A stretch of 64,000 bases of DNA from WHSW01 sp963705955 (GCA_963705955.1 CAVPLH010000006.1:124001-188000), one strand, 5' to 3'. Positions 8,977 through 17,541 are shown, counted from the first letter of the stretch. Program-made: numbers and translations. Notes: a model not told the origin generated them from the sequence alone.

Positions 8977-9342
8977 ATGGCTTCCGGCACCCCAGAGATG
9001 ATCAGAGCCGCGGTCGAGGGCCTGCAGAGCGAGGTTCCGTCGCTCGCGAAGCTGAAGCTCGTCATCGGGCTCGAGCTCCGCGGCCGCGGCGACGTCCAGG
9101 TCTACCGCGTCGAGCTGCCGGGGCCGAAGATCTCGAAGGGGTTCGCCGACGACGAGCGCGTCCACGTCTCGATCCCGCGCTCGCATTTCAACGAGCTCGC
9201 GGCCGACGGCAGGATCGGCCACTGGCACGAGGCGTACGACTATGGCCACATCAAGATCGACGGCGACCCGAAGATCCAGCAGCTGATCGGGCAGCTGATC
9301 GAGCACGCCGAAGCCCGCGGCCGGCTCCGGAAAGCGCGTTAG
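8977..9342 (+). CDS. Conserved protein, SCP2-like, copy 1
   Basis: A 121-residue protein, 10 bases downstream of the SDR gene. It is clearly paralogous to the next gene (VPSLAKLKLVIGLEL in this copy, VPALAKLKLVAGLEL in the next). Its second half has the layout of sterol-carrier-protein-2-like domains: a strand with HVSIPRSHFNELAADG, then YDYGHIKIDGDPKIQQLIGQ. I infer a small hydrophobic-ligand-binding or lipid-handling protein. This is a fold guess without diagnostic residues. Confidence 0.6.
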   Translation: MASGTPEMIRAAVEGLQSEVPSLAKLKLVIGLELRGRGDVQVYRVELPGPKISKGFADDERVHVSIPRSHFNELAADGRIGHWHEAYDYGHIKIDGDPKIQQLIGQLIEHAEARGRLRKAR

Positions 9343-9355
9343 CGCCGCTTCGCCC

Positions 9356-9733
9356 GTGGCCGACTCGGAGCAGTTGATCGCGTCCGCGGTCGAGCGGTTC
9401 CAGGCTCAGGTTCCGGCGCTCGCGAAGCTGAAGCTGGTCGCCGGCCTCGAGCTGACGGCGGGCGGGCTGGGGGGGCCGGGACGATCGGACCACTTCCGCG
9501 TCGAGGTCCCGGGCCCCAAGGTGAGCCCCGACGACCCCGAGGACGCCAGGATCAGGATCTCGGTCCCGCGGACGATGTTCAACCTGCTCGCCGCCGAGGG
9601 ACAACTCGCCGACTGGCGCGAGGCTTTCTACTACGGCCATCTCAAGGTCGCCGGTGACGAGCGGGTCAAGCGACTGCTCGGGCGGGCGATCGAGCGCTCG
9701 GAGCCCGGCGGCTCGCCGCAGGGGTCGAGCTGA
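9356..9733 (+). CDS. Conserved protein, SCP2-like, copy 2
   Basis: A 125-residue tandem paralogue of the preceding gene. The aligned segments are LAKLKLVAGLEL, RISVPRTMFNLLAAEGQ and YYGHLKVAGDERVKRLLG. It has a short insertion (GGLGGPGRSD) after the first strand and a Gly/Ser-rich tail. The GTG start at 9356 is 13 bases after the previous stop. It is probably in the operon that begins with the acyl-CoA dehydrogenase. Confidence 0.6.
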   Translation: MADSEQLIASAVERFQAQVPALAKLKLVAGLELTAGGLGGPGRSDHFRVEVPGPKVSPDDPEDARIRISVPRTMFNLLAAEGQLADWREAFYYGHLKVAGDERVKRLLGRAIERSEPGGSPQGSS

Positions 9734-10824
9734 CGCCGAGGCGCCTCGACGCCGCCCGGCTGCCGCGGCTGCGGGCCGCGGCGCAGCTCCTCCAGCGTCC
9801 GACCGCCGTCCGCCACCCGGCTGATGTCGCCCGCCTCGCCGGGCCCGTCCAGGCGCAGGAGCCGCGGGCGGCGAGGCTCGCCTTCCGCTCCCGCAGCCGC
9901 GGCCTCGTCGCCGCCGACGTCGACCGCGCCCGTACCGAGGAGCGCTCGCTGCTGCGGGCGTGGATGATGCGCAAGACGGTCCACCTGATCCCGACCGAGG
10001 ACGCCGGCTGGCTGCTGCCGTTGTTCGCCGAGCCGATCGTGCGCTGGTCGCGAAAGCGCCTCTCGGACTTCGGGCTCGATCGCCGCGGCCAGGACCGGGC
10101 GCTCGCGGTCCTCCACGAGGCGGTCGATCGCCACGGACCGCTGACCAGGCCGGAGCTCGCCGAGCGGCTCGAACGACGCGGGTTCGACGCCGCCCAGGAG
10201 ATCAAGGTCCACCTCTGGCTCCTGGCGACGCTCGACGGCGAGCTCTGCCTCGGGCCCGACCGCGGTGGCCAGACGTGCCTGGTGCCGACCCGGGAGTGGA
10301 TCGGCGAGCTCGAGCGCCGCCCTCGGGAGGACTCGCTCGACGAGCTCGCACGCCGCTACATCGGCGCCTACGGGCCGGCGACCGAGCGCGACTTCGCCCG
10401 CTGGGCGGGACTGCCGCTGCGCGACGCCCGCGGCGCCGTCGAGCGGATCGCCGCCGAGCTCGACCAGGTCCGAGTCGGCGGGGACGTGCTGCTCAGCGCC
10501 CGCAAACGGCGCCGGGCGCCGGGCCCGGTGGTGCGGATGCTGGGGGCATACGACAACTACAACCTCGGCTACGAGAGCAGGGAGTTCGCGGTCGCCGAGC
10601 AGGACGCCCGCCGGATCGTCCCCGGCGGCGGCATCGTCCGGCCGACGATCACCGTCGACGGCCGATTCGTCGGCACCTGGGCGTCGAAGCGGGCCGGCGG
10701 GCGGCTCGCGGTCACGGTCGAGCCGTTCACGGAGCTCGACCCGGCGGTCGCGGAGGCGATCGCCGCCGAGATCGACGACATCGGACGGTTCGAGGGCCTG
10801 ACGGCGAAGGCGGTGCAGCGATGA
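9730..10824 (+). CDS. Winged-helix DNA-binding domain protein (DNA glycosylase AlkZ-like family)
   Basis: About 364 residues. The N-terminal part (RRLDAARLPRLRAAAQLL, then VARLAGPVQAQEP and a run ending in LLRAWMMRKTVHLIP) is the signature of the winged-helix family that includes the DNA crosslink glycosylase AlkZ/YcaQ. The Q-A-Q type motif is present as VQAQ. No ATG, GTG or TTG exists at the expected N-terminus. The only fitting start is the CTG at 9730, whose CTGA overlaps the stop of the preceding gene, with AGGGG about 6 bases upstream. An ATG at 9964 would cut off the conserved N-terminal domain. The role may be DNA repair, but this is inferred from the family only. Confidence 0.7.
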   Translation: MTPRRLDAARLPRLRAAAQLLQRPTAVRHPADVARLAGPVQAQEPRAARLAFRSRSRGLVAADVDRARTEERSLLRAWMMRKTVHLIPTEDAGWLLPLFAEPIVRWSRKRLSDFGLDRRGQDRALAVLHEAVDRHGPLTRPELAERLERRGFDAAQEIKVHLWLLATLDGELCLGPDRGGQTCLVPTREWIGELERRPREDSLDELARRYIGAYGPATERDFARWAGLPLRDARGAVERIAAELDQVRVGGDVLLSARKRRRAPGPVVRMLGAYDNYNLGYESREFAVAEQDARRIVPGGGIVRPTITVDGRFVGTWASKRAGGRLAVTVEPFTELDPAVAEAIAAEIDDIGRFEGLTAKAVQR

Positions 10825-10916
10825 GTGATCCGGCGAGCAGACGCCGCCGGTACGATCCCGCGCCGACGAGGGAGGAGGGGTCGAACCCGACCCTGAGAGA
10901 GGAATTACGCAGTTGA
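10821..10916 (+). CDS. Possible 31-residue coupled micro-ORF
   Basis: ATG at 10821 overlaps the stop of the winged-helix gene (ATGA). The frame ends in a TGA that overlaps the TTG start of the MaoC gene (TTGA). The product would be 31 residues, Arg-rich near the start (MSDPASRRRRYDPAPTREEG) and ending REELRS. No family is recognised. The gap-free linkage on both sides suggests either a real micro-protein or a translated leader that couples the two genes. The ribosome binding site of the MaoC gene lies inside it. Confidence 0.4.
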   Translation: MSDPASRRRRYDPAPTREEGSNPTLREELRS

Positions 10917-11428
10917 GCGACGACAACCACAGGCTTTCGACCGACCAGGCCGAGCGCGAGGCGTCGGGTGCACACGCCTACGGGCGCTACCTCGAGGAGT
11001 TCGAGGTCGGCGCTGTCTATGAGCACTGGCCGGCGAAGACCGTCACCGAGTCCGACGATCACCTCTTCTGCCTGATCACGATGAACCACCATCCCCTGCA
11101 TCTGAACGACGTCTACGCCGGAGAGTCTCAGCAGGGACAGAACGTCGTCGTCGGGCCGCTCGTCTACTCGCTGGCGCTCGGGATGTCGGTCTCGGACGTC
11201 TCCGGCAAGGCGATCGCGAACCTCGCCACCGAGGAGCTCTCGCACCCCAATCCGGTGTTCCACGGCGACACGCTGTATTGCGAGTCCGAGGTGCTCGAGG
11301 TCCGCCCCTCGCAATCGAAGCCGGACCGGGGAATCGTCAAGGTCCACACCCGCGTCTACAAGCAGACCGGGGATCTGGTCGCGGAGTTCAAGCGCGCCGT
11401 CCTCGTCCCGAAGAAGAACCCGGGCTGA
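10913..11428 (+). CDS. MaoC-family (R)-hydratase (candidate mesaconyl-CoA hydratase)
   Basis: A 171-residue hot-dog fold enoyl-CoA hydratase. It carries the hydratase-like segment ITMNHHPLHLNDVYA with Asn/His, followed by a GPLVYSLALGMSV helix. The TTG start at 10913 has AGAGGA about 10 bases upstream. In the ethylmalonyl-CoA pathway a MaoC-type enzyme hydrates mesaconyl-C1-CoA to beta-methylmalyl-CoA. The presence of Ccr, mutase, dehydrogenase and lyase genes in this window makes that the best guess. A general (R)-enoyl-CoA hydratase is the alternative. Confidence 0.85.
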   Translation: MSDDNHRLSTDQAEREASGAHAYGRYLEEFEVGAVYEHWPAKTVTESDDHLFCLITMNHHPLHLNDVYAGESQQGQNVVVGPLVYSLALGMSVSDVSGKAIANLATEELSHPNPVFHGDTLYCESEVLEVRPSQSKPDRGIVKVHTRVYKQTGDLVAEFKRAVLVPKKNPG

Positions 11429-12597
11429 AGACGGAGGCCGCCGCGACCGCCGCCGGCAGCGCACGGGAGGCGGACCAACCGGCGGGCTCCGTCTTTCTGG
11501 CTCGGCCCGAGCGGCCCGCCGCGGGCAGGGCGCTCGCGGTCAAGGACCTCTTCGACACCGCAGGCCTGGAGACGACCTACGGCTCGGCTGTCTTCCGCGG
11601 CACGGTGCCCGGGCGCACCGCGACCGCCGTCCGCCTGCTCGAGGAACACGGCTGGGCGAACGTCGGCAAGGCGAACCTGCACGAGTTCGCGTACGGGATC
11701 ACCTCGCAGAACCCCCACTACGGAACGGTGCCGAACCCGCTCGCGCCGGGGCGGGTGGCGGGCGGCTCGAGCGGCGGCAGCGCCGCGGCGGTCGCCGCCG
11801 GCGCCGCCGAGGGCGCGCTCGGGTCCGATTCCGGTGGCTCGATCAGGATCCCGGCGGCGTGGTGCGGGATCGTCGGCTTCAAGCCGAGCTACGGGCGGGT
11901 GCCGATCGAGGGCTGTTTTCCGCTCGCGCCGAGCTTCGACCACGCCGGACCGCTGGCGGCCTCGGTCCGCGCTTGCGCCGAGATGTCGGCGGCGATGATC
12001 GAGGGACTCGACGCGGGGCCGCCCGGCGAGCTCGGCGCGCTCAGGGTCGGTGTCGCCTGGCTCGACCAAGCCGACCCGCTGGTCGCGGCTCGCGTCGCCG
12101 AGGCGGCGCAGCTGATCGGCGTCTGCGAGCCGGTCGAGGCGCCGTTCGCCGACGCCGTCGGGCCCGCGTTCATGCGCGAGGTCGCCGAGTCGCACGCCGA
12201 GATCTGGCCCGGGCACCGCGACCTCTACGGGCGCAACGTCGCGACCAAGGTCGAGCGTTGCATGGCGGTCAGCGACGCCGAGGACGCCGCCGCCCGCCGC
12301 CGGCGCGAGGAGCTCGGCGAGGCTCTGCTCGGGCTGTTCGACCGGGTCGACCTCCTGATCACTCCGACGGTCGGCCTCGTCGCGCCGCCGGCGAACGTCG
12401 ACGAGCTCTCGATCCGAGCGCGAGCGATCCGGTTCACGATCCCGTTCAACGCGATCGGAGCGCCGGCGCTGGCGCTGCCGTGCGGACCCGCCGAGCTCGG
12501 GCTGCCGGCGTCGGCGCAGCTCGTCGGCCGCCCCGGCGACGACTCGCTCGTGCTCGCCGCGGGAGAGCTGCTCGAGTCGCGGCTCCGACAGCGGTAG
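11425..12597 (+). CDS. Amidase signature family enzyme
   Basis: A 390-residue amidase with the Ser-cisSer-Lys triad in order: Lys in LAVKDLFDT, then GGSSGGSAAAVAAG and GSDSGGSIRIPA. The C-terminal part has the usual PFNAIGAPALALPCG. It hydrolyses an amide; the substrate is unknown. GatA is unlikely because no gatB or gatC is nearby and the protein is short. No ATG, GTG or TTG precedes the conserved region. The fitting start is the CTG at 11425, whose CTGA overlaps the stop of the MaoC gene. This is the second such start in this operon. Confidence 0.85.
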   Translation: MKTEAAATAAGSAREADQPAGSVFLARPERPAAGRALAVKDLFDTAGLETTYGSAVFRGTVPGRTATAVRLLEEHGWANVGKANLHEFAYGITSQNPHYGTVPNPLAPGRVAGGSSGGSAAAVAAGAAEGALGSDSGGSIRIPAAWCGIVGFKPSYGRVPIEGCFPLAPSFDHAGPLAASVRACAEMSAAMIEGLDAGPPGELGALRVGVAWLDQADPLVAARVAEAAQLIGVCEPVEAPFADAVGPAFMREVAESHAEIWPGHRDLYGRNVATKVERCMAVSDAEDAAARRRREELGEALLGLFDRVDLLITPTVGLVAPPANVDELSIRARAIRFTIPFNAIGAPALALPCGPAELGLPASAQLVGRPGDDSLVLAAGELLESRLRQR

Positions 12598-12631
12598 GCT
12601 CGGGCGCGCTGTCGAACGAGGAGCTGCTGCG

Positions 12632-13180
12632 ATGGACGCCACGGCCGGGACGGAATCGACGATCGGCGATGGCGCCGAGCCGATCGAGGGGAGCGAGTGG
12701 CTGCGGGAGTTCGGCGAGCGCTACCTCGAGGCGTGGAACTCGCACGATCCGGCCGCGGTCGCCTCGTGCGCGACCGCGGACGTCGTCTGGGTCGACCCGG
12801 CTCTGGCGGATCCGGCGCGCGGCCGCGACGAGCTCGCCGACTTCGTCCGCGCCTCCTGCATCGCCTTTCCGGACCTCCGATTCAGCGAGTCGGGCCCGCC
12901 CGCGATCGCCGATGGCGACCGCGCCGCGTACGCGCCGTGGCGGATGGTGGGTACGAACACGGGTCCGATCGATCCGCCGGGGTTCGCCGCGACCGGGAAG
13001 ACGGTCCAGATCACCGGCTTCGACGTCTGGCAGTTCCGGGACGGCCTGATCTGGCGCTATGAGGCGATCTACGACTTCACCGCGATCGCCCGCCAGCTCG
13101 GCCTGATGCCGCCGCGCGGCGGGTTCGCGGAGCGGGCGATGGTCGGCGCGCAGCGTCTGCGGTCCCGGCTGTCGGTCTGA
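12632..13180 (+). CDS. SnoaL-like polyketide cyclase family protein
   Basis: A 182-residue NTF2-fold protein: helix FGERYLEAWNSHDPAAVAS, then a sheet with VVWVDPALADPARG and a C-terminal ITGFDVWQFRDGLIWRYEAIYD segment typical of the ester-cyclase/SnoaL family. GAGGAG (12619-12624) lies 7 bases before the ATG. The substrate is unknown. It is the last gene of the plus-strand run and faces the LLM oxidoreductase tail to tail. Confidence 0.75.
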   Translation: MDATAGTESTIGDGAEPIEGSEWLREFGERYLEAWNSHDPAAVASCATADVVWVDPALADPARGRDELADFVRASCIAFPDLRFSESGPPAIADGDRAAYAPWRMVGTNTGPIDPPGFAATGKTVQITGFDVWQFRDGLIWRYEAIYDFTAIARQLGLMPPRGGFAERAMVGAQRLRSRLSV

Positions 13181-13204
13181 GCGTCCGAGCGGATCGGCAC
13201 GGCG

Positions 13205-14182
13205 TCAGATCAGCTCGGCGACGGCCTTCAGCCCGGCATCGAAGTCGGTCCCGGCCATGCCGCCGACGCCGGGCGAGATCACCCCGGCCTGCTGATAGCG
13301 GCGAACGGCAGCCTTGACGTCGTCGGCGGCGCCGATTCCGGCCAGCTCGCCGAGCATCCGGTCCGAGAGCCCCGCCGTCGCGCGCTCGACGTCGCCGGCC
13401 GCCATCCCGGCGTCGAACGCCGCGATCTCGTCGGCGAAGCCCGACCCCTCGAGCATCGCCCGGTAGAAGGGCAGCGACGCGTATGGGATCAGGTCCTGGC
13501 GCAGCGACGCACGCGCCGCCGAGGGCTCGTCGGTGAGCGCGATCGGCACCGCGGCGACGATGTCGAAGTCCGCGGCCGACCGCTCCGAGAGCTCGAGTCC
13601 CTCGTGGACCGCCGGGACCACGACGTCGCGGATATAGGACGGACAGCAGAGCCAGAGCATCACCCCGTCCGCGACCTCCCCCGCGAGCCGAAGCATGTTC
13701 GGAGACAGGGCGGCGACGTAGATCGGCAGGTCGGGCCGCGCCTCGTAACCCATGAACGCGAACTTGGTCGGGAACCGCTCGCTGTCCGGCGGCTCGGTTC
13801 CCCGCAGGATCGCGCGCACCGCCGCGACGTACTCGCGCATCTGGGTCACCGGCCGGTCGATCTTCGCCCCGTGCCAGTTCTCGACCGTGACCTTGTGCGA
13901 GACCCCGAGCCCGAGCACCATCCGCCCACCCGAGTACTCGTCGATCGTCGCCGCGGTCTGCGCCATCGTCGCCGGCGTGCGCGAGAAGATCGGCACGACC
14001 CCGGTCCCGATCCTGATCCGGTCGCTCGCCGCCGCGTAGGCCATCAGCGTCGTCAGCGAGTCCCGACCGGCGATGTGGGTGACGTAGGCGGCGTCGAAGC
14101 CGAGCTCGTCGGCGAGCCGCACCCGGTCGAGGGTCCGCGGCAGCGAGCGGCCGGGGGAGATGAAGGCTCCGATCCCTGCCAC
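13205..14182 (-). CDS. LLM-class F420-dependent oxidoreductase
   Basis: A 325-residue luciferase-like TIM-barrel protein. It opens with IGAFISPGRSLPRTLDRVRLADELGF, then AYVTHIAGRDSLTTLMAYAA and the RIRIGTGVVPIFSRTPATMA segment, all typical of F420-binding members of the family. The GTG start at 14182 lies 14 bases after the stop of the preceding gene on the same strand, so the two are probably cotranscribed. It would use the F420 made by the fbiC/cofCDE genes in this window. The substrate is unknown. FMN use cannot be excluded. Confidence 0.88.
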   Translation of the reverse strand: MAGIGAFISPGRSLPRTLDRVRLADELGFDAAYVTHIAGRDSLTTLMAYAAASDRIRIGTGVVPIFSRTPATMAQTAATIDEYSGGRMVLGLGVSHKVTVENWHGAKIDRPVTQMREYVAAVRAILRGTEPPDSERFPTKFAFMGYEARPDLPIYVAALSPNMLRLAGEVADGVMLWLCCPSYIRDVVVPAVHEGLELSERSAADFDIVAAVPIALTDEPSAARASLRQDLIPYASLPFYRAMLEGSGFADEIAAFDAGMAAGDVERATAGLSDRMLGELAGIGAADDVKAAVRRYQQAGVISPGVGGMAGTDFDAGLKAVAELI

Positions 14183-14196
14183 GCGCGTCGTGCGTC

Positions 14197-14767
14197 TCAG
14201 TGCGCTTCGTCGGCCGCGTGGGCCGGCGGGCGCGATTCCTCGGCGAGCGAGGTGAGCTCGAGCGACGCCGCGGGAGGCGTCCTCGAGCACGTCGGTCGCC
14301 TCCTCGGCGGAGCGGGCGTAGAGCTCGACCAGCAGATGGACGATGATCCGCTCCTCGTCGTGCTTGTGGAAGCGGACGTGGGTGAAGAACTCACGGGTGC
14401 CGGGATCCCCGAACGAGGCGTAGGTGAGACTGTCGGCGGCCTCGGGGCCGGAGCAGGTCTCGACCGTCTCCTGGTCGATCGTGACCGTGCACGAGGCGAC
14501 CCACGGTGTGCCGGCGACCATCCGCTCCCAGCGATCCTCGATCGGCACCACGTGGCCCTCCTCGATCGCCAGATGCGGCTGATCGTGCATGCAGTCGAGG
14601 CACTGGACGACGGCCTCCTGGACCTCCTCGACGCGCTCGGCGGTCTCGCCGGAATCCGGGTCGACGCGGATGATCGCGTCGTAGTGGACCTGCGCCTCGA
14701 GGCGGGTCGACCAGCATCGATAGCAGCGAAGCCAGGCGGTCCGGTCGCCGTTCAGCTCAGCGCTCAC
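14197..14767 (-). CDS. Conserved hypothetical protein with paired CxxC motifs (frameshifted)
   Basis: About 190 residues, starting at the GTG at 14767 (MSAELNGDRTAWLRCYRCW). Two CxxC pairs (CYRC near residue 15 and CLDC near 54) could form a zinc ribbon. The middle has AVQCLDC-like and PWVASCTVTIDQETVETC segments. Near 14268 the frame changes. Removing one C from the CCC run restores a continuous end (SLELTSLAEESRPPAHAADEAH, stop at 14197). I do not recognise the family. It is probably cotranscribed with the downstream LLM oxidoreductase. Confidence 0.65.
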
Positions 14768-14788
14768 CGTCGGGCCCTGGGTCGTCGT

Positions 14789-14839
14789 GGGGCGAGCGAA
14801 GAGCAAGCATGGCTCCCGTGAGGGTAGCTCGCTCGCCCC
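14789..14839. terminator. Hairpin between the GNAT gene and the CxxC protein gene
   Basis: GGGGCGAGCG (14789-14798) is perfectly complementary to CGCTCGCCCC (14830-14839) around a 31-base loop. It lies between two minus-strand genes and could act as a terminator or attenuator. No T-run follows. Confidence 0.5.
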
Positions 14840-14849
14840 GACACGGCGA

Positions 14850-15410
14850 TCATCGCGACTCTCCCGGCAACAGCGAGTACATGAGCATGTCGCGCCGGCG
14901 CCCGCCGATCGCCATGAACGAGCGCAGGAGGCCCTCGCGGACGAAGCCGACCGCCTCGGCAACCCGCAGCGAGGCGGGATTTGCCGGCTCGATCCAGAGC
15001 TCGATCCGCTGCACGCCGAGCTCCTCGAAGCCGTAACCGCAGAGCAGCGACAGCGCCCGGCGCGCGACCCCGCGTCCCCGCGCCGGCGCGGCGACCCAAT
15101 AACCGGCCGAGCAGCGGCCGCTCGCCGGATCGAGGTTGTGCAGGCCGACCCCGCCGAGCAGCTCGCCGCTGCGGGCATCGGTGATCACGGCGGCGACGTC
15201 CGTTCCCGCGGCGAGCCCCGCCGCCGAGCGCGACATCCAGCCCTTCGCGTGGCTTTCGTCATACGGCGATGGAATCGTCGTGAACCTCGGGATCTCGGGG
15301 TCTGCGCAGGCATCGACGATCGCCGGCACGTCCTGCTCGGCGATCATCCGCACGGTCACCACGCCGTCCGTGAGGCCCTCGACCGGGAACTCGATCGGCG
15401 CCGGGCTCAT
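14850..15410 (-). CDS. GNAT acetyltransferase, RimJ/RimL type
   Basis: A 186-residue acetyltransferase of the ribosomal-protein-alanine acetyltransferase type. Features are a VRMIAEQDVPAIVDAC start, a GVGLHNLDPASGR strand, the acetyl-CoA loop (AAPARGRGVARRAL) and the LWIEPANPASLRVAEAVGF segment, followed by RDMLMYSLL at the end. It begins 20 bases after the ethylmalonyl-CoA mutase stop on the same strand, so the two are likely cotranscribed. The acceptor is unknown. Confidence 0.88.
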   Translation of the reverse strand: MSPAPIEFPVEGLTDGVVTVRMIAEQDVPAIVDACADPEIPRFTTIPSPYDESHAKGWMSRSAAGLAAGTDVAAVITDARSGELLGGVGLHNLDPASGRCSAGYWVAAPARGRGVARRALSLLCGYGFEELGVQRIELWIEPANPASLRVAEAVGFVREGLLRSFMAIGGRRRDMLMYSLLPGESR

Positions 15411-15430
15411 CGATGCCTCGGACGCGTCGG

Positions 15431-17431
15431 TCAGGCGGCTGCTGTCGAGCCGGTCGCGCTGCGCTGGGCTACGACATCGACGATCTCGCCCATGATCCGG
15501 TTGACGTCGAAGTCCTTCGGCGTGTAGACCGCCGCGACCCCGGCCTCGCGCAGCCGCTCGGCATCGGCGTCGGGGATGATCCCGCCGACGACGACCGGCA
15601 CGTCGACCTCCTGGTCGCGAAGCAGGCGGACGGTCTCGGGGATCAACTCGAGATGCGAGCCGGAGAGGATCGAGAGCCCGACCACGTCGACGTCCTCGTC
15701 GACCGCAGAGGCGGCGATCTGCGCGGGCGTCAGGCGAATCCCCTGATAGATCACCTCCATGCCGACGTCACGGGCGCGCACCGCGATCTGCTCGGCACCG
15801 TTGGAGTGACCGTCGAGGCCGGGCTTTCCGACCAGGATCCGGGGCCGGTGGCCGATCCGCTCGGCGAGCTCGTCGACGCGCTCGCGGACCGCCGCGAGCA
15901 GGTCCTGGTCGCCACCCGCGGCGGCGCCCGAGACGCCGGTCGGCGCGCGGTAGTCGCCGAACACCTCGCGGAGCGTGCCCGCCCACTCGCCGGTTGTCGC
16001 GCCCGCCTTCGCGGCGGCGATCGTCGCCGGCATGATGTTGCGTGACTCGTCGGCGGCCGCCGCGGCGAGGTCGGCGAGCGCGCGCTTCACCGCGGCGTCG
16101 TCGCGCTCGGCCTTCCACGCCTCCAGCGCCTCGCGGCGCTCGCGCTCCACCTGCGGGTCCGGGGTCAGGATGCCGCCGTCGGCGCCCGCGGTGAGCGGCG
16201 AATCCTCGGTCTCGGTAAAGCAGTTCTGACCGATCACCTTGATCTCGCCGCGCTCGATCCTCGCGATTCGCTCGCGATGCGACTCGACCAGACGCGCCTT
16301 CATGTAGGCGACGGCCTCGACCGCACCGCCCTGGTCGGCGACCACGCTCATCTCCTCGCGCGCGCCATCGATCAGCTCGGCGACGAGGCCGTCCATCACG
16401 GTCGAGCCTTCGAAGATGTCGGGGTACTCGAGCAGGTCGGTCTCGAACGCCAGCACCTGCTGAATCCGCAGACTCCATTGCTGGTCCCACGGCCGCGGGA
16501 GGCCGAGGGCCTCGTTCCACGCCGGCAGCTGGATCGCCCGGGCGCGCGCATTGCGTCCCAGGGTCACCGCGAGCGCCTCGAGCACGATCCGCTGCACGTT
16601 GTTCTCCGGCTGAGCCTCGGTCAGGCCGAGGGAGTTGACCTGGACGCCGTAGCGCATCCTCAGGAACTTCGGCTCGGTGACCCCGTAGCGCTCGCGGCCG
16701 ATCTCCTCCCAGAGCGCCGACATCGCGCGCAGCTTCGCGTGCTCCTCGACGAAGCGGACCCCGGCGTTGACGAAGAACGAGATCCGGCCGAACACCTTCG
16801 CGAAGTCCCGATCGGCGACCTGCCCCCGCGCGGTGACCTCGTCGAGGACCGCGACCGCGGTGGACATCGAGTAGGCGATCTCCTGGACCGGGGTGGCCCC
16901 GGCCTCCTGGAGGTGGTAGCTGCAGACGTTGGTCGGGTTCCAGCTCGGCATCTCGTCGACGGCGAACGCCACCGTGTCGGCGATCAGCCGCATCGACGGC
17001 CCGGGCGGGAAAGCGTAGGTGCCGCGGGAGAGGTACTCCTTGATGATGTCGTTCTGGGTCGTGCCCTTGAGCGCCGGGAGGTCGACTCCGTTCTCCTCGG
17101 CCACCGTCGCATAGAGGGCGAGCAGCCAGGCGGCGGTGGCGTTGATCGTCATCGAGGTGTTCATCTCATCGAGCGGGATGCCGTCGAAGAGCGTGTGCAT
17201 GTCGCCCTTGTGGGCGATCGAGACGCCCACCTTGCCGACCTCACCACGAGAGAGGACGTGATCGGGGTCGTAACCGGTCTGCGTGGGCAGGTCGAATGCC
17301 ACCGAGAGGCCGGTCTGGCCCTTGGCGAGATTGCGGCGGTAGAGCTCGTTCGAGCGCCGGGCGTCCGAGTGCCCCGCGTAGGTGCGCATCACCCACGGGC
17401 GGTCTCGCTCGTCGAGCCGGTGATCGCTCAT
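15431..17431 (-). CDS. ecm: Ethylmalonyl-CoA mutase (coenzyme B12-dependent)
   Basis: A 666-residue single-chain acyl-CoA mutase that rearranges (2R)-ethylmalonyl-CoA to methylsuccinyl-CoA. The N-terminal barrel has PWVMRTYAGHS, AFDLPTQTGYDPDH and NPTNVCSYHLQEAG. The C-terminal domain has the B12 signature DGHSNG (about residues 540-545), then SILSGSH and VVGGIIP. The length and the RTYAGHS and QPENNVQRI segments match MeaA/ethylmalonyl-CoA mutases rather than two-subunit methylmalonyl-CoA mutase. The ATG at 17431 follows a TAGAAT box by 7 bases. Ccr, its partner upstream in the pathway, is encoded 4 kb away. Confidence 0.92.
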   Translation of the reverse strand: MSDHRLDERDRPWVMRTYAGHSDARRSNELYRRNLAKGQTGLSVAFDLPTQTGYDPDHVLSRGEVGKVGVSIAHKGDMHTLFDGIPLDEMNTSMTINATAAWLLALYATVAEENGVDLPALKGTTQNDIIKEYLSRGTYAFPPGPSMRLIADTVAFAVDEMPSWNPTNVCSYHLQEAGATPVQEIAYSMSTAVAVLDEVTARGQVADRDFAKVFGRISFFVNAGVRFVEEHAKLRAMSALWEEIGRERYGVTEPKFLRMRYGVQVNSLGLTEAQPENNVQRIVLEALAVTLGRNARARAIQLPAWNEALGLPRPWDQQWSLRIQQVLAFETDLLEYPDIFEGSTVMDGLVAELIDGAREEMSVVADQGGAVEAVAYMKARLVESHRERIARIERGEIKVIGQNCFTETEDSPLTAGADGGILTPDPQVERERREALEAWKAERDDAAVKRALADLAAAAADESRNIMPATIAAAKAGATTGEWAGTLREVFGDYRAPTGVSGAAAGGDQDLLAAVRERVDELAERIGHRPRILVGKPGLDGHSNGAEQIAVRARDVGMEVIYQGIRLTPAQIAASAVDEDVDVVGLSILSGSHLELIPETVRLLRDQEVDVPVVVGGIIPDADAERLREAGVAAVYTPKDFDVNRIMGEIVDVVAQRSATGSTAAA

Positions 17432-17438
17432 TTGGGTG

Positions 17439-17444
17439 ATTCTA
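17439..17444 (-). promoter_or_regulatory. Leaderless -10 box (TAGAAT) of the mutase gene
   Basis: On the minus strand TAGAAT is followed by 7 bases and the ATG at 17431, with no ribosome binding site. It lies 25 bases from heptamer element 2. Confidence 0.55.
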
Positions 17445-17468
17445 GTTTCGGAAACGGGCCGGCGGACA

Positions 17469-17536
17469 AGCAGGGAGCGTGGAGCAGGGAGAACTCGACC
17501 CGCACCTCCCTGCTCCCTGCTCCATGCTCCCTGCTC
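17469..17536. repeat. Heptamer inverted-repeat element 2 (mutase-MBL divergent region)
   Basis: The left arm is AGCAGGG AGCGTGG AGCAGGG AG (17469-17491). The right arm is CTCCCTG CTCCCTG CTCCATG CTCCCTG CTC (17506-17536). 17469-17491 is the reverse complement of 17513-17535 at 22 of 23 positions, and the one exception can form a G-T pair. The loop is 21 bases. The element ends 5 bases before the ATG of the MBL-fold gene and would sit in its 5' leader. Confidence 0.9.
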
Positions 17537-17541
17537 AACAA

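Noticed and set aside
14789..14839. Hairpin as a fourth heptamer element
   Set aside because: Only the outer arms pair; a consistent 7-base period is not seen.
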